Assembly: GCA_963702495.1 (NCBI GenBank)
Contig: CAVPDA010000004.1
Location: 310,001 to 374,000, forward strand
DNA: 64,000 nt
Source: CAVPDA01 sp963702495
GTDB taxonomy: Bacteria; Pseudomonadota; Gammaproteobacteria; Burkholderiales; Rhodocyclaceae
Reading direction: 5' to 3'
The translations under genes were made by a program, and so were the position numbers. The first letter of the stretch is position 1; each line of letters begins with the position of its first letter. Below are positions 1-11,236 of this stretch, one piece after another. Under the pieces are notes generated by a model. That model saw only the letters and a program-made list of their open reading frames with translations. It had not been told where the DNA came from and made no database searches.

Positions 1-1271
1 TGCATCCGGCGGGGCTGCTGCCGTCGTCCACCCTGATCGAAACGCATACCGCGAGCGGCCTGCCGCTGCTGATGGTGCATTGCCCGGCGTTCTACGAGCG
101 CCCCGGCGGGCCGTACCAGAATCCGGACGGCTTCGACTGGCCCGACAACTACCTGCGCTTCGGCCTGCTGTCCAAGGTGGCGGCCCTGCTGGGCAGCGAC
201 GCCAGCCCCCTGCCCTGGCGGCCCCAGATCCTGCACTGCAACGACTGGCAGACGGGACTCGCCCCGGCCTACCAGCGCTACCGCCTGCCCTCGCCCGCGG
301 CGAGCGTGATGACGATCCACAATCTGCTGTTCCAGGGCATGTTTCCGGCGGCCACCATGGCGCCGTTGGATCTCCCTCCCCACGCCTTCGTCATGAGCGG
401 AGTCGAATTCCACGGCAATCTGTCCTTCCTCAAGGCCGGCCTTCAACTCGGCGACTGGATCACCACGGTGAGCCCGACCTATGCGCGGGAGATCCAGACG
501 CCCGAATTCGGCTACGGCCTGGAAGGCCTGCTGGCACACCGGTCCGGCGAAATGGCCGGCATCCTGAACGGCATCGACGACGCCTGGGATCCGGCGAGCG
601 ATCCGCATATCGCGGCGCAATACGATTTCGACCGCATCGAGCGCAAGGCGCAAAACAAGGCCGCGTTGCAGAATCGGCTGGGGCTCCGTGCCGATCCGAA
701 CGCACCCCTGCTGGCGGTGGTGAGCCGTCTCACCTATCAGAAGGGGCTGGATCTGCTGGCAGCGGTCGGCGACAACATCGCGGCGCGCGGGGCGCAACTG
801 GCGCTGCTCGGCGGCGGCGAGCACTGGATGCAGGACGCGTTCACCAGCCTGGCGCGGCGTTACCCGGGGCAATTTGCCGCCGTCATCGGCTACGACGAAC
901 CCCTCGCTCACCAGATCGAAGCGGGCGGCGACATCTTCCTCATGCCGTCGCGCTTCGAGCCCTGCGGATTGAACCAGATGTACAGCCTGCGCTACGGCAC
1001 GCCGCCGCTGGTGCGCGCCACCGGCGGGCTGGCCGACACGGTTGTGGATGGAGCAAGGGCGGGCGCGGACGGAAACGCCAATGGCTTCGCGTTCGATGCC
1101 CCGGACGCCGCCGCCTTCCTCGCCGCCATCGATCGCGCGCTCGAAGCGTGGCGCGACAAGCCCAGGTGGCGCCAGCTTCAGGCGGCCGGCATGAGGACCG
1201 ACTTCAGCTGGGGACGTGCGGCGCAGGAATATGTCGCCGTCTATCGCAAACTGATCGCCGAGCCGGTGTAG
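1..1271 (+). CDS. glgA: Glycogen synthase GlgA (GT5), C-terminal part
   Basis: Transfers glucose from ADP-glucose to the growing alpha-1,4-glucan chain in the cytoplasm. The frame is open from base 3, so the gene starts outside the window and about 420 residues are visible. The start of the visible part carries the GT5 stretch around CPAFYERPGGPY. The C-terminal half has the nucleotide-binding block SRFEPCGLNQMYSLRYG followed by TGGLADTV, which contains the conserved Glu of the retaining GT-B catalytic site. The stop is 42 bases before the convergent aminopeptidase stop. It belongs functionally with the GT4 enzyme, glgB and glgE 4-10 kb downstream, although two unrelated genes lie between. 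The family assignment is firm; only the N-terminal ADP-glucose loop (KxGG) cannot be checked because it is outside the window. Confidence 0.95.
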   Translation, partial: HPAGLLPSSTLIETHTASGLPLLMVHCPAFYERPGGPYQNPDGFDWPDNYLRFGLLSKVAALLGSDASPLPWRPQILHCNDWQTGLAPAYQRYRLPSPAASVMTIHNLLFQGMFPAATMAPLDLPPHAFVMSGVEFHGNLSFLKAGLQLGDWITTVSPTYAREIQTPEFGYGLEGLLAHRSGEMAGILNGIDDAWDPASDPHIAAQYDFDRIERKAQNKAALQNRLGLRADPNAPLLAVVSRLTYQKGLDLLAAVGDNIAARGAQLALLGGGEHWMQDAFTSLARRYPGQFAAVIGYDEPLAHQIEAGGDIFLMPSRFEPCGLNQMYSLRYGTPPLVRATGGLADTVVDGARAGADGNANGFAFDAPDAAAFLAAIDRALEAWRDKPRWRQLQAAGMRTDFSWGRAAQEYVAVYRKLIAEPV

Positions 1272-1313
1272 GCAGGTCCGGCGCGCCCGACGGGTATCCG
1301 GTCGTTCGACCCG

Positions 1314-2810
1314 TTACGCGCCGCGGCGGCGCGCCTTGGCCGTCGCCGGTTTCGCCGCCAGCCAGCGGGCGAGCAGTTCAACGCCCCACGCCACGCCGAA
1401 GCCGGTGATGTCGCTGCCGACCGCCCCCAACCCGCCGCTGCTGTTCGATGCCGACAGATCTACGTGCAGCCAGGCGGCATCGTGGGTGAAGCGCCTGAGG
1501 AAGCGGGCGGCCAGGATGTGGTCGGCGTCGCCTTCCAGGGTGCATTGCTTGACGTCGGCAACCTTGGATTCGAGCGCCTGCTCGTAGTCGGCGTCCATCG
1601 GGAACAGGCACAGCCGCTCGCCGCTCGTCTGGCCGGCGGCGACTGCCAACTGGCCGAGTTCGGGTTCGCTGGCGAACACCCCCGAATAGCGCGTCCCGAG
1701 GGCGTAGTGCATGCTGCCGGTGAGCGTGGCGAAATCGATGATGAGGTTGGGCGCCCCGCGGCTCGCCATGGTCAGCGTGTCGGCCAGCACCATGCGCCCC
1801 TCGGCGTCGGTGTGCACCACTTCGATGGTGGTGCCGTCGAGCGCGGTCACGATGTCGTTCTGCTTGTACGCAGCAGGCGAGATATGGTTCTGGGCGAGGG
1901 CGAGCCAGGCGTCGATGCGCGCCGGAAAATGCTGCTCGGCGAGAGCCTGCATCAGGCCGAGGGCGACCGCCGAGCCGTTCATGTCCTCGTGCATGCCAGC
2001 CATGTACTTGGCGGACTTGAGATTGTGGCCGCCGGTGTCGAAGCAGATGCCCTTGCCCACCAGGGCCACGCTGAGATGCGTGCTCTTCGGCACGTAGGAG
2101 AGGTGCACGATCGCGGCATCTTCCTCTTCACTGCCCTGGGCCACCGCGGCGAATGCCCCGGCACCCATCTTGCGCAGCGCACGGTAATCGAATTCCTCGA
2201 TGCGCCAGCGCTGGCGGCGGGCGATCTGCCGCAGGCGCTCGCGATAGCGCATGGGCGTGAGTTCATTGGGCGGCAGCGCCGTCAGTTCCCGCGCCAGGGT
2301 GTTGGCGCGGGCCAGGACCGCGATCTGGTCGAAATCGCCGCGCGCGCCGAAGAGGTGAATGCGCTCGAGCGCCTGCGCCTCGTCCTTCTTCTTGCGCGTC
2401 GGCAATCTCGCGCCATTGACCCAGGCCACGTACAGCGCCTCGCGCGCCAGCGCCTGGCGCAATGCCGCATCGCCGAACACGCCGATGGCGATGCCGCGCG
2501 GGCTTTCCTCCAGCAACGTGCCGATCGCCTTGCGCAGCGACGTAAGCTGTTCGAAGCGCGGCTTGTTGCGGTCGATCATGACGTAGGCGCACAGTCCACC
2601 GTGCTCGAGATGGACGGAGAGGGGCGTCTTCCCCAGATCTTCGATCTTCATCTTGCGCCGCTTGAGGACCGATTCCAGGCGTCCGCGTTGCGGAAACTCA
2701 GGCAGGGCATCGAGTCGATTGGCCGGGGGAAGGACGACGAGGACATGGTCGAAGCGGGCGAGCGCGGCATCGTCGAGCAACGCCGCGCTCTGCGTCAGTT
2801 TGGCCAGCAT
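1314..2810 (-). CDS. Leucyl aminopeptidase family protein (peptidase M17)
   Basis: A cytosolic dinuclear-metal aminopeptidase of 498 residues, full length for M17. The metal and catalytic blocks are visible: GKGICFDTGG (Lys and Asp ligands), HEDMNGSAVALG (Asp ligand) and the signature HTDAEGRMVLADTL (Asp and Glu ligands plus catalytic Arg). The N-terminal third is the usual divergent macro-like domain. It resembles the shorter 'leucyl aminopeptidase family' branch more than E. coli PepA, so I leave the symbol blank. The start at 2810 gives MLAKLTQSAALL. The gene is convergent with glgA and separated by 42 bases with no clear terminator. Its role is peptide turnover; substrate preference is not predictable from sequence. 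Confidence 0.92.
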   Translation of the reverse strand: MLAKLTQSAALLDDAALARFDHVLVVLPPANRLDALPEFPQRGRLESVLKRRKMKIEDLGKTPLSVHLEHGGLCAYVMIDRNKPRFEQLTSLRKAIGTLLEESPRGIAIGVFGDAALRQALAREALYVAWVNGARLPTRKKKDEAQALERIHLFGARGDFDQIAVLARANTLARELTALPPNELTPMRYRERLRQIARRQRWRIEEFDYRALRKMGAGAFAAVAQGSEEEDAAIVHLSYVPKSTHLSVALVGKGICFDTGGHNLKSAKYMAGMHEDMNGSAVALGLMQALAEQHFPARIDAWLALAQNHISPAAYKQNDIVTALDGTTIEVVHTDAEGRMVLADTLTMASRGAPNLIIDFATLTGSMHYALGTRYSGVFASEPELGQLAVAAGQTSGERLCLFPMDADYEQALESKVADVKQCTLEGDADHILAARFLRRFTHDAAWLHVDLSASNSSGGLGAVGSDITGFGVAWGVELLARWLAAKPATAKARRRGA

Positions 2811-2942
2811 GCATGAATCCCGGAAGCAAATCGTGGCCGATTATAGCAACTGAACGCCTGCGCGCTTCCCGAGCGCCGCACAGCAACATCGGTCGCGACG
2901 CGGGGACGCACTCGAACGACATTTCCCCCTCTGAAAGGAAGC

Positions 2943-2973
2943 AAAAAAAGTGGCGCGGCGTTGCCGCCGCGCC
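2943..2973 (-). terminator. Rho-independent terminator, minus strand
   Basis: A 9-bp perfect GC stem (arms 2952-2960 and 2965-2973, loop ttgc) is followed on the minus strand, after three bases, by seven T residues (the A run at 2943-2949 on the plus strand). It lies about 150 bases beyond the stop of the glycine-zipper gene and upstream of the aminopeptidase start. The rest of 2811-3123 shows no gene. Confidence 0.75.
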
Positions 2974-3123
2974 CGTCCGCTCGCGGCTCCCGTGCGAGCA
3001 ACTACCCATCAACCTTTTGCGCGGGTCCCCCTGGCGCGGGGAAAGTACCCACTGCTTAACCGGAGCGATCCTCCTCTCCGGCCTGTCCGCAATCATCGGC
3101 AACGCCCCGCCGGGGCGCCGAAC

Positions 3124-3720
3124 TCATCCCTGCGCGGCAATCGTTCCGTTCACCACGCGCACCTTCTCGCCGACGGCGAAGGCCGGTGCCGTCAACGGGT
3201 ACACAGTGCGCTTGGTGCCGTCGTCCATCCGCACCGTGACGCGATAACTGGTGTCCGATCGGACATTCCTTTCGATGGCGTGGCCGGCGTAGGCACCGCC
3301 CACCGCACCGAGGAGGCCGAGCGCAGTCCGGCCATTGCCCCGTCCCAACTGACCGCCCACCGCGGCACCGGTGACACCACCGGCCACGGCACCGACGCCG
3401 GTGCCCTGACCTTGCACGCGGACCGCCGTCACCGCTTCGATGACGCCGCAGTTGGCGCATCCATTCACCGCGGCCAGGACCGTGCGGCCCTTCATGACGC
3501 GTTCTCCGGCCTCGCCGTCGGTGGCACGCTGCGCATCGGCGTCCCCCGCGCCGGCTTCCGCCCGTTGCTGGACGGGGAGGGATTGCGCACGCTCCGAATG
3601 GACCGCCGGGATGATGCCGAAGATCGCGCCGACCGCGGCCACACTCGCAACGATCACGGCCACCGCCGCGACGTTTACGAGCGCGCTCGGTTTGATCAGG
3701 CTGATCCCTCGTTCCATCAT
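3124..3720 (-). CDS. Glycine-zipper 2TM domain envelope protein (SlyB-like)
   Basis: A 198-residue envelope protein. After a short charged start it has one hydrophobic segment (about residues 12-38), then a low-complexity spacer. A glycine-zipper block follows at about residues 105-150, containing GAVAGGVTGAAVGGQLGRG and LLGAVGGAYAGHAIE. A small basic C-terminal domain ends in a motif for surface charge (RMDDGTKRTVYPL). The zipper plus C-terminal domain is the pattern of the SlyB/PcP/'17 kDa antigen' family, usually outer-membrane lipoproteins. Here no lipobox Cys is visible, so inner-membrane or periplasmic anchoring by the N-terminal helix is more likely. It stands alone between glrR (245 bases away) and the aminopeptidase. 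Exact function is unknown in the family beyond envelope integrity. Confidence 0.75.
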   Translation of the reverse strand: MMERGISLIKPSALVNVAAVAVIVASVAAVGAIFGIIPAVHSERAQSLPVQQRAEAGAGDADAQRATDGEAGERVMKGRTVLAAVNGCANCGVIEAVTAVRVQGQGTGVGAVAGGVTGAAVGGQLGRGNGRTALGLLGAVGGAYAGHAIERNVRSDTSYRVTVRMDDGTKRTVYPLTAPAFAVGEKVRVVNGTIAAQG

Positions 3721-3919
3721 TTCGCTTGCTCGGTCTCGTCAGTGCAGATATGCGGAGGTGCGGCCACCGTTCGCAAGCGCTGTGCCAAGCGTGGCAATAA
3801 CAGAAGAATCAGAGAGATAAAGCACAGAAGAAGGAGTCCGCCGGGGGGAAACACCGACCTGGACGTCGTCGATTCACGACGGACCGCCGCAGAACCAACG
3901 TAACGTACTGAAAGAAAGA

Positions 3920-3950
3920 AGAAAGTTGCTGTCGTCAGAGAGCGACAGCA
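3920..3950 (-). terminator. Probable terminator after glrR
   Basis: Arms 3927-3934 and 3943-3950 form an 8-bp stem (gctgtcg/cgacagc plus a T-A pair) with an 8-base loop. On the minus strand the stem is followed by a pyrimidine/T-rich tail (aactttcttctttcttt). It lies 15 bases after the glrR stop. The tail is interrupted by C residues, so it may be a weak terminator. Confidence 0.55.
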
Positions 3951-3964
3951 GAGCCGCAGTTCGC

Positions 3965-5320
<1,356 letters not shown>

Positions 5321-5443
5321 GGTCCGTGGCTCGTTAGCAACTCCTGTGCCTGAATACAACCGGGGCGACCGCAGGTTACATGGGCGAGCGCCGCAACAAC
5401 CCAGTCGGGCAGAGGGCATGTCGCCCGGACCCCGCGCACCGAC

Positions 5444-6646
5444 TTAGGCGAGGCTCTTATAGAGCGCTAGTGTCTCCTCGGCGATGGCCTTCCAACTGAA
5501 CACCGCCTGTGCTCGCTTGCGGCTCGCCTCGCCCATGGCTTGGCGCAGCGACGGGTCGGCGAGGATCTTGTTGATGTGTTCGGCCAAGTCGCGAGCGAAG
5601 CGGTCCGGGTCGACCGCCTCGAATGGGCTTTCCCTGTGCTGCTCAAGCTGCACCAGATACCCGGTTTCGCCGTGGACGATGATCTCCTTGATGCCCCCCA
5701 CCGCGCTGCCGACTACCGGCGTGCCGCAGGCCATGGCTTCCAGGTTGATGATGCCGAATGGCTCGTAGATGGACGGGCAGCAGAATGCCGCAGCATGGGA
5801 GTAGAGTTCGACCTTCGCTTGCGTGCCAACCCATTCGCTGATCCACACTACGTTCTTCCGCAGCTCCTGAACCGCCTTCACCCGCTGCGTCATCTCCGCC
5901 CCGATTTCGGGCGTATCCGGCTGCCCGGCGCACAGCACCACCTGAACGTTGTCATCCAGGTACTTGATTGCGTTGACCAGGTGGATGATGCCTTTTTGCC
6001 GGGTCACCCGGCCAACGAAGAGGACATACGGGATGTCCGGGTCGATGCCGTAGCGCCGGAGACTCTCCGTGCCGCGCACCGGCCTGAACTCGTCCGTATC
6101 GATGCCATTGTGGATCACCGTGATCTTGCGCTCGTCCACGTCGAACAGCCGCAGGACATCCTCCTTCATCCCGTGAGACACGGCAATGATGGAGTCAGCC
6201 ATCTCGAGGGCGGTTTTCTCGACCCAGGTTGACAACTCGTAACCCAATCCGAGCTGCTCCCGCTTCCACGGCCGCAACGGTTCCAGGGAATGCGTCGTGA
6301 TCACCAGCGGGATGCCGTAGCCCGTCTTGGCCAGGACGCCGCCAAAATGCGTGTACCAGGTGTGGCAATGGACGAGCTGGGCATCGACCGGCTCTGCGTT
6401 GAAGGCAATGCAGTTGCTGAATGCCGACAGCGGCGATTTCAGCTTGGGGTCGCAATTCTCGAACAGCTTCTTGTCGAACTGCACACCCCTGGCCGACAGG
6501 TTGCCATCCTTCGTCTGCTGGTCGCCGAAACAGCGCACATCCACTGCGATCGACTTGGCCAGTTCCCGCGTCAGATATTCCACATGAATCCCAGCCCCGC
6601 CATAGATGTTCGGGGTATATTCGTTGGTGAGAAACAGGGCTTTCAT
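5444..6646 (-). CDS. GT4 glycosyltransferase, GlgM/corynebacterial GlgA type
   Basis: A 400-residue GT-B enzyme. The start MKALFLTNEYTPNIYGGAG at 6646 has a strong ribosome site (gggagg, 5 bases upstream) and begins with the family's Gly-rich donor loop YGGAG. The C-terminal Rossmann half carries VLFVGRVTRQKG and the E-x7-E retaining signature YEPFGIINLEAMACGTPVV. This matches the 'glycogen synthase, Corynebacterium family', of which mycobacterial GlgM makes maltose-1-phosphate from ADP-glucose and glucose-1-phosphate. The neighbouring glgE uses maltose-1-phosphate, so a GlgM role is the best inference. Plain elongation of glucan is the alternative. It is divergent from glgB across a 387-base gap. 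Confidence 0.85.
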   Translation of the reverse strand: MKALFLTNEYTPNIYGGAGIHVEYLTRELAKSIAVDVRCFGDQQTKDGNLSARGVQFDKKLFENCDPKLKSPLSAFSNCIAFNAEPVDAQLVHCHTWYTHFGGVLAKTGYGIPLVITTHSLEPLRPWKREQLGLGYELSTWVEKTALEMADSIIAVSHGMKEDVLRLFDVDERKITVIHNGIDTDEFRPVRGTESLRRYGIDPDIPYVLFVGRVTRQKGIIHLVNAIKYLDDNVQVVLCAGQPDTPEIGAEMTQRVKAVQELRKNVVWISEWVGTQAKVELYSHAAAFCCPSIYEPFGIINLEAMACGTPVVGSAVGGIKEIIVHGETGYLVQLEQHRESPFEAVDPDRFARDLAEHINKILADPSLRQAMGEASRKRAQAVFSWKAIAEETLALYKSLA

Positions 6647-7033
6647 GTCGGCCTCCCAAGGGTTCGTGGAGGAATTATAAGCGGCTCGCCAAGCGGGGAC
6701 GACTGTTTCTTGGACACGATTCCGGAGCGAGACGCGCTTGCCCATGGCCGCGTCGTGGCCGTCGGTCCGGCCCCGCCAAGCCCGGCGGCGCGGGTTGGGT
6801 GAAGCGGAAGCATCGAGACCGGATCGCGATGGACGCGGGGCCGGCACACGGCAGCGAATGCCTGCGGTATCCTAGTCACCGGAACGGACAAGATCGGCAT
6901 CTTCTTCGACGGCTGTTCCGCAATACCGCATGCCAAACTCCCCTGCACTTTCACGACAACTGCGCCGGCCGCGAGATCCGTTCATCGCCGCTTGCCCATG
7001 GCGCTCGCGGCGCCGCCATTCAAGGAGGCCGAT
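6647..7033. other. Divergent intergenic region, GT4 / glgB
   Basis: A gap of 387 bases between two divergent glycogen genes. It must hold promoters for both, but I could not pick unambiguous -35/-10 pairs. No hairpin, RNA gene or convincing ORF is visible. Confidence 0.4.
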
Positions 7034-8971
7034 ATGAAAAAGAAGCGTGCCGCTCCCCCAGCAAACGATTTCGACATCACGGACCACGACGTTACCTGTT
7101 CCGTGAAGGCACCCATGTGCGACTGTATGAACAGATGGGGGCCCACCCGCTTGCTGCGGACGGGATCGAGGGAACGCGCTTCGCGGTGTGGGCACCGAAC
7201 GCCGCAGCGGTCGCGGTGGTCGGCGACTTCAACCAATGGAACCGGGCGGCCCATCCCCTCAGCCAAAGGCAGGACGGCTCCGGCATCTGGACCGGGTTCG
7301 TCCCCGGGGTCGGGCCGGGGGCGCTGTACAAGTACCACATCGCTTCGCGCTACGACGGCTTCCGGGTGGAAAAGAGCGATCCCTTCGCCTTCTGCGCGGA
7401 GGCGTCGCCGAGTACCGCCTCCCGCGTATGGGAGCTTGATTACGATTGGTGCGACGGCGCCTGGATGGAAAGCCGGCGCAGCGCCAACGCGCTCGGCGCG
7501 CCGATGTCGATCTACGAGGTGCACCCCGGCTCCTGGCGGCGCGTGCCCGAGGAGGGCGACCGCTTCCTCGGTTACCGCGAACTCGCCCCGCTGCTGGCGC
7601 AGCACGTGCGCGACCTCGGCTTTACCCACGTCGAACTGACGCCGCTGACGGAACATCCTTTCTACGGCTCCTGGGGCTACCAGACCACGGGCTATTTCGC
7701 CCCCACCGCGCGCTACGGCACGCCGCAGGATTTCATGTATTTCGTTCGACTATCTGCACCAGCAGGGCATCGGCGTGATCCTCGACTGGGTGCCGTCCCA
7801 CTTTCCGGGGGACGCGCATGGACTGGCGTTTTTCGACGGCACCTACCTGTTCGAACACGCCGATCCGAAGAAGGGATTCCACCCGGAGTGGAACAGCTAC
7901 ATCTTCAACTACGGCCGGCACGAAGTGCGCAGCTTCCTCACGAGCAGCGCGCTTTTCTGGCTGGACAAGTACCACCTCGACGGCCTGCGGGTCGACGGCG
8001 TGGCCTCCATGCTCTACCTCGACTACGCGCGCAAGGAAGGGGAATGGATTCCCAACCAGTACGGCGGCAAGGAGGATCTCGACGCCATTTCCTTCCTGCG
8101 CGGCCTGAATGAAGCCGCATACCGCGAGCACCCGGACGTGCAGACCATTGCCGAGGAATCCACCGACTGGCCCATGGTATCGCGGCCGATCTATGCCGGA
8201 GGGCTGGGATTCGGCATGAAGTGGAACATGGGCTGGATGCACGACGCGCTGGAGTACTTCGCGCAGGACCCGCTGGTGCGCAAGCATCACCACAATACCC
8301 TGACGTTCAGTATGTGGTATGCATTCACCGAGAACTTCATGCTGCCGCTGTCCCACGACGAAGTGTCGCACGGCAAAGGCTCGCTGCTCGCCAGGATGCC
8401 GGGCGACGCGTGGCAGCAGTTCGCCAACCTGCGCCTGCTCTACGGCTACATGTGGGGCCACCCGGGCAAGAAGCTGCTCTTCATGGGCGGCGAGTTCGCC
8501 CAGCGCAGCGGATGGAACCACGACCAGAGCCTGGATTGGCACCTGCTGCAATACCCCGAGCACGGCGGCGTGCTTGCGTGGCTGCGGGACCTGAATCGTT
8601 GCCACCGCGGCGAGGCGGCACTGCACGAGTTGGACTTCGAGCGCGAAGGCTTCGAGTGGATCGACTGCCACGACTCGGATGCGAGCGTGCTCAGCTTCAT
8701 CCGCCACGCCAGGCACGGCGGCGACATCGTCCTCGTCGTCTGCAACTTCACGCCGCAGCCGCGCATGAGCTATCGCGTCGGCGTACCGCGCGGCGGTTAC
8801 TGGCAGGAGATCCTCAACAGCGACGCCCCGATCTATGGCGGCGGCGGGGTCGGCAACTTCGGCGGTATGGATGCGGCGCCGGTCGGCGCCCACGGCAGGC
8901 TCTATTCGCTTGCGCTCAACCTGCCTCCTCTGGGCGTCGTGTTTCTCAAGAGCGCGCCGGCGGTGGCGTGA
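7034..8971 (+). CDS. glgB: 1,4-alpha-glucan branching enzyme GlgB (frame broken twice)
   Basis: Makes alpha-1,6 branches in glucan. The start ATG at 7034 (MKKKRAAPPAN) follows aaggagg by 5 bases. Homology then leaves this frame near 7091, where one base seems missing, and resumes as RYLFREGTHVRLYEQMG. It shifts again near 7747, where one extra base lies between YFV and DYLHQQG. Read through both shifts, the protein is about 646 residues. It has a CBM48 domain (FAVWAPNAAAVAVVGDFNQWN region) and a GH13 barrel with nucleophile Asp in GLRVDGVASM, acid Glu in TIAEES and Asp in SHDEVSHGKG. It lacks the extra N1 domain of E. coli GlgB, as in GlgE-linked branching enzymes. The intact catalytic residues argue for sequencing indels rather than decay. 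Confidence 0.88.
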
Positions 8972-9022
8972 AGCCCCCGCCGCCGGCAAGCGATTCCATT
9001 CATGCATAACGGAGAGCAGGCC

Positions 9023-11021
9023 ATGTCGTCGGCAACAATCGAGGAAGGACGCAACCGCGTCGTCATTGGGAGCGTCAAGCCCGCCATCGATGCGGGGCGT
9101 TTCCCCATCAAGCGCACGCTCGGCGAGGCCGTGCTGGTCGAGGCCGATGTTTTCTGCGACGGCCACGACGTCATCCGCTGCCTGGTGCAGTATCGCCACG
9201 AAAACTCGGCCGATTGGCACGAAGTCGAAATGCAGGCGCGCGGCAACGACCGCTGGCACGCCCGCTTCAGCGTCGTCGAGTTGGGCCGCTGCCTGTATAC
9301 GGTCACGGCCTGGGTGGATCCTTTTTTCACCTGGCGCCACGATCTGGCCCGGCGCAACGATCCCGCCGACATCGCGCTCGCCCTGCAGGTGGGCGCCAAT
9401 CTGGTGCTGGAAACGGCGGCGCGCGCGGCGGGCGCAGCCGGAGCCCGCCTGCAGGAGTTCGCCAACGCGCTGCGCAAGGCGCCGTCACCGGAAGCCGGCA
9501 AGAGCATCGGCGCCGATGCCGAGCTTGCCGAGTCGATGGCGCGTCATGCCGGGCGCCATTTCGCCACCACCTACGACAGGACGCTGGCGGTTCTGGTGGA
9601 GCCCGAGCGCGCGCGCTACAGCACCTGGTATGAACTGTTCCCCCGCTCCTGCGTTTCCGGAGACATGAAGCACGGCACCTTCATGGAAACCGAGAAGCGT
9701 CTGCCCTATATCGCGGGAATGGGCTTCGACGTGCTCTACCTGCCGCCGATCCATCCCGTCGGCACGACTTTCCGCAAGGGCCGCAACAACGCGCTGGTGG
9801 CGGGGCCGGACGAGCCGGGCAGCCCGTGGGCCATCGGCGCCGCGGAAGGCGGCCACAAATCGGTGCACCCGGAACTGGGCACGCTGGAGGATTTTCGCCA
9901 TCTGGTGACGAAGGCGAGAGAACTGGGCATCGATATCGCCATGGACATCGCCTTCCAGTGCGCGCCGGACCATCCCTACGTCAAGGAGCATCCGTCCTGG
10001 TTCCGCTGGCGCCCCGACAACACGGTCCAATACGCGGAGAACCCGCCGAAGAAGTACCAGGACATCTACCCCTTCGACTTCGAGAGCGAAGATTGGCGCG
10101 GCCTGTGGCAAGAGCTGAAGAGCATTTTCCTGTTCTGGCTCGAGCAAGGCGTGCACATCTTCCGTGTGGACAACCCGCACACCAAGGCCTTCCCCATGTG
10201 GGAATGGCTGATCGCCGAAGTCAAGCGCGCTCATCCCGAAGTCATTTTTCTGGCCGAGGCATTCACGCGCCCCCAGATCATGCACCGGCTGGCCAAGCTG
10301 GGCTATACCCAGTCCTACACCTATTTCGCCTGGCGCAACACCAAGCACGAACTGATCGAGTATTTCACCCAGTTGACGCAGTCCGAGTCACGGGAGTATT
10401 TCCGCCCCAACCTGTGGCCGAACACGCCGGATATCCTGACCGAATTCCTGCAGTATGGCGGGCGGCCCGGATTCATGCTGCGGGTGGCCCTTGCGGCAAC
10501 ACTCGGCGCGAGCTACGGTATCTACGGGCCCGCTTACGAGCTGCTGGAACACGTTGCCCGCGACCCCGGCAGCGAAGAGTACCTGGACTCGGAGAAATAC
10601 CAGATTCGCCGCTGGGATCTCGACCGGCCGGACAGCCTGCGCGACTACATCGCCCGCCTGAACCGCATCCGCAAGGACAACGTCGCACTCCAGTCCGACT
10701 GGAGCCTGCGCTTCCATCCGGTCGATAACGACGCCCTGATCTGCTTCAGCAAGTCCTACGGAAGACCGTTCCAACGTGATTTTTGTCGTCGCCAATCTCG
10801 ATCCGCACCATGCGCAGTCGGGTTGGGTCGATTTGCCGGTCGAAGGCTTCGAACTGGGCGCCGAGAAGGCCTTTCAGGTGCATGACCTGCTGTCCGACGC
10901 GCGCTACCTGTGGCAGGGCCGCCGCAACTTCGTGCAGCTCGACCCCCAGGCGGCGCCGGTGCACATCTTCAAACTCCGGCGCAAGGTGCGCACCGAGCGC
11001 GATTTCGACTACTTCCTCTGA
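9023..11021 (+). CDS. glgE: Alpha-1,4-glucan:maltose-1-phosphate maltosyltransferase GlgE (one frameshift)
   Basis: Extends alpha-glucan with maltosyl units from maltose-1-phosphate (GH13_3). The ATG at 9023 (MSSATIEEGRN) follows ggagagcagg. The N-terminal GlgE signature is present (VKPAIDAGRFPIKR and LVEADVFCDGHD), then the catalytic barrel with LPPIHPVG, the nucleophile Asp in FRVDNPHTK and the Glu in FLAEAFTRP. Near 10757 one extra base breaks the frame after CFSKS. Homology resumes as TEDRSNVIFVVANLDPHH and runs to FDYFL and the stop at 11021. Reading through the shift gives about 666 residues, the normal family length. It follows glgB by 51 bases, so the two form an operon. No treS/pep2 is visible, so maltose-1-phosphate probably comes from the GT4 enzyme. 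Confidence 0.9.
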
Positions 11022-11236
11022 ACCGGGAGGAGCGCGACGGGGGTCGGGAGAAAGGCGATCCAGGCGCAGGTCCCGGCTCGAATGGGCCGCCGTCACGCGC
11101 CCGCGCCACGCCGCGCGGCCGGCACTCTATCGGCGCCTGCCCGCCATCCGGCACGCGTGTATCGCGCCTCGCCTGCCCGCCATGGAGGGTGAGCACGGCG
11201 CAGGCGCGAGCCGCCTGCCTCCACCGTGGCTCGGCT

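Noticed and set aside
1464..2816. Long antisense open frames over the aminopeptidase, and similar ones over the oxidases
   Set aside because: They mirror high-GC codon bias of real genes on the other strand and show no family motifs.
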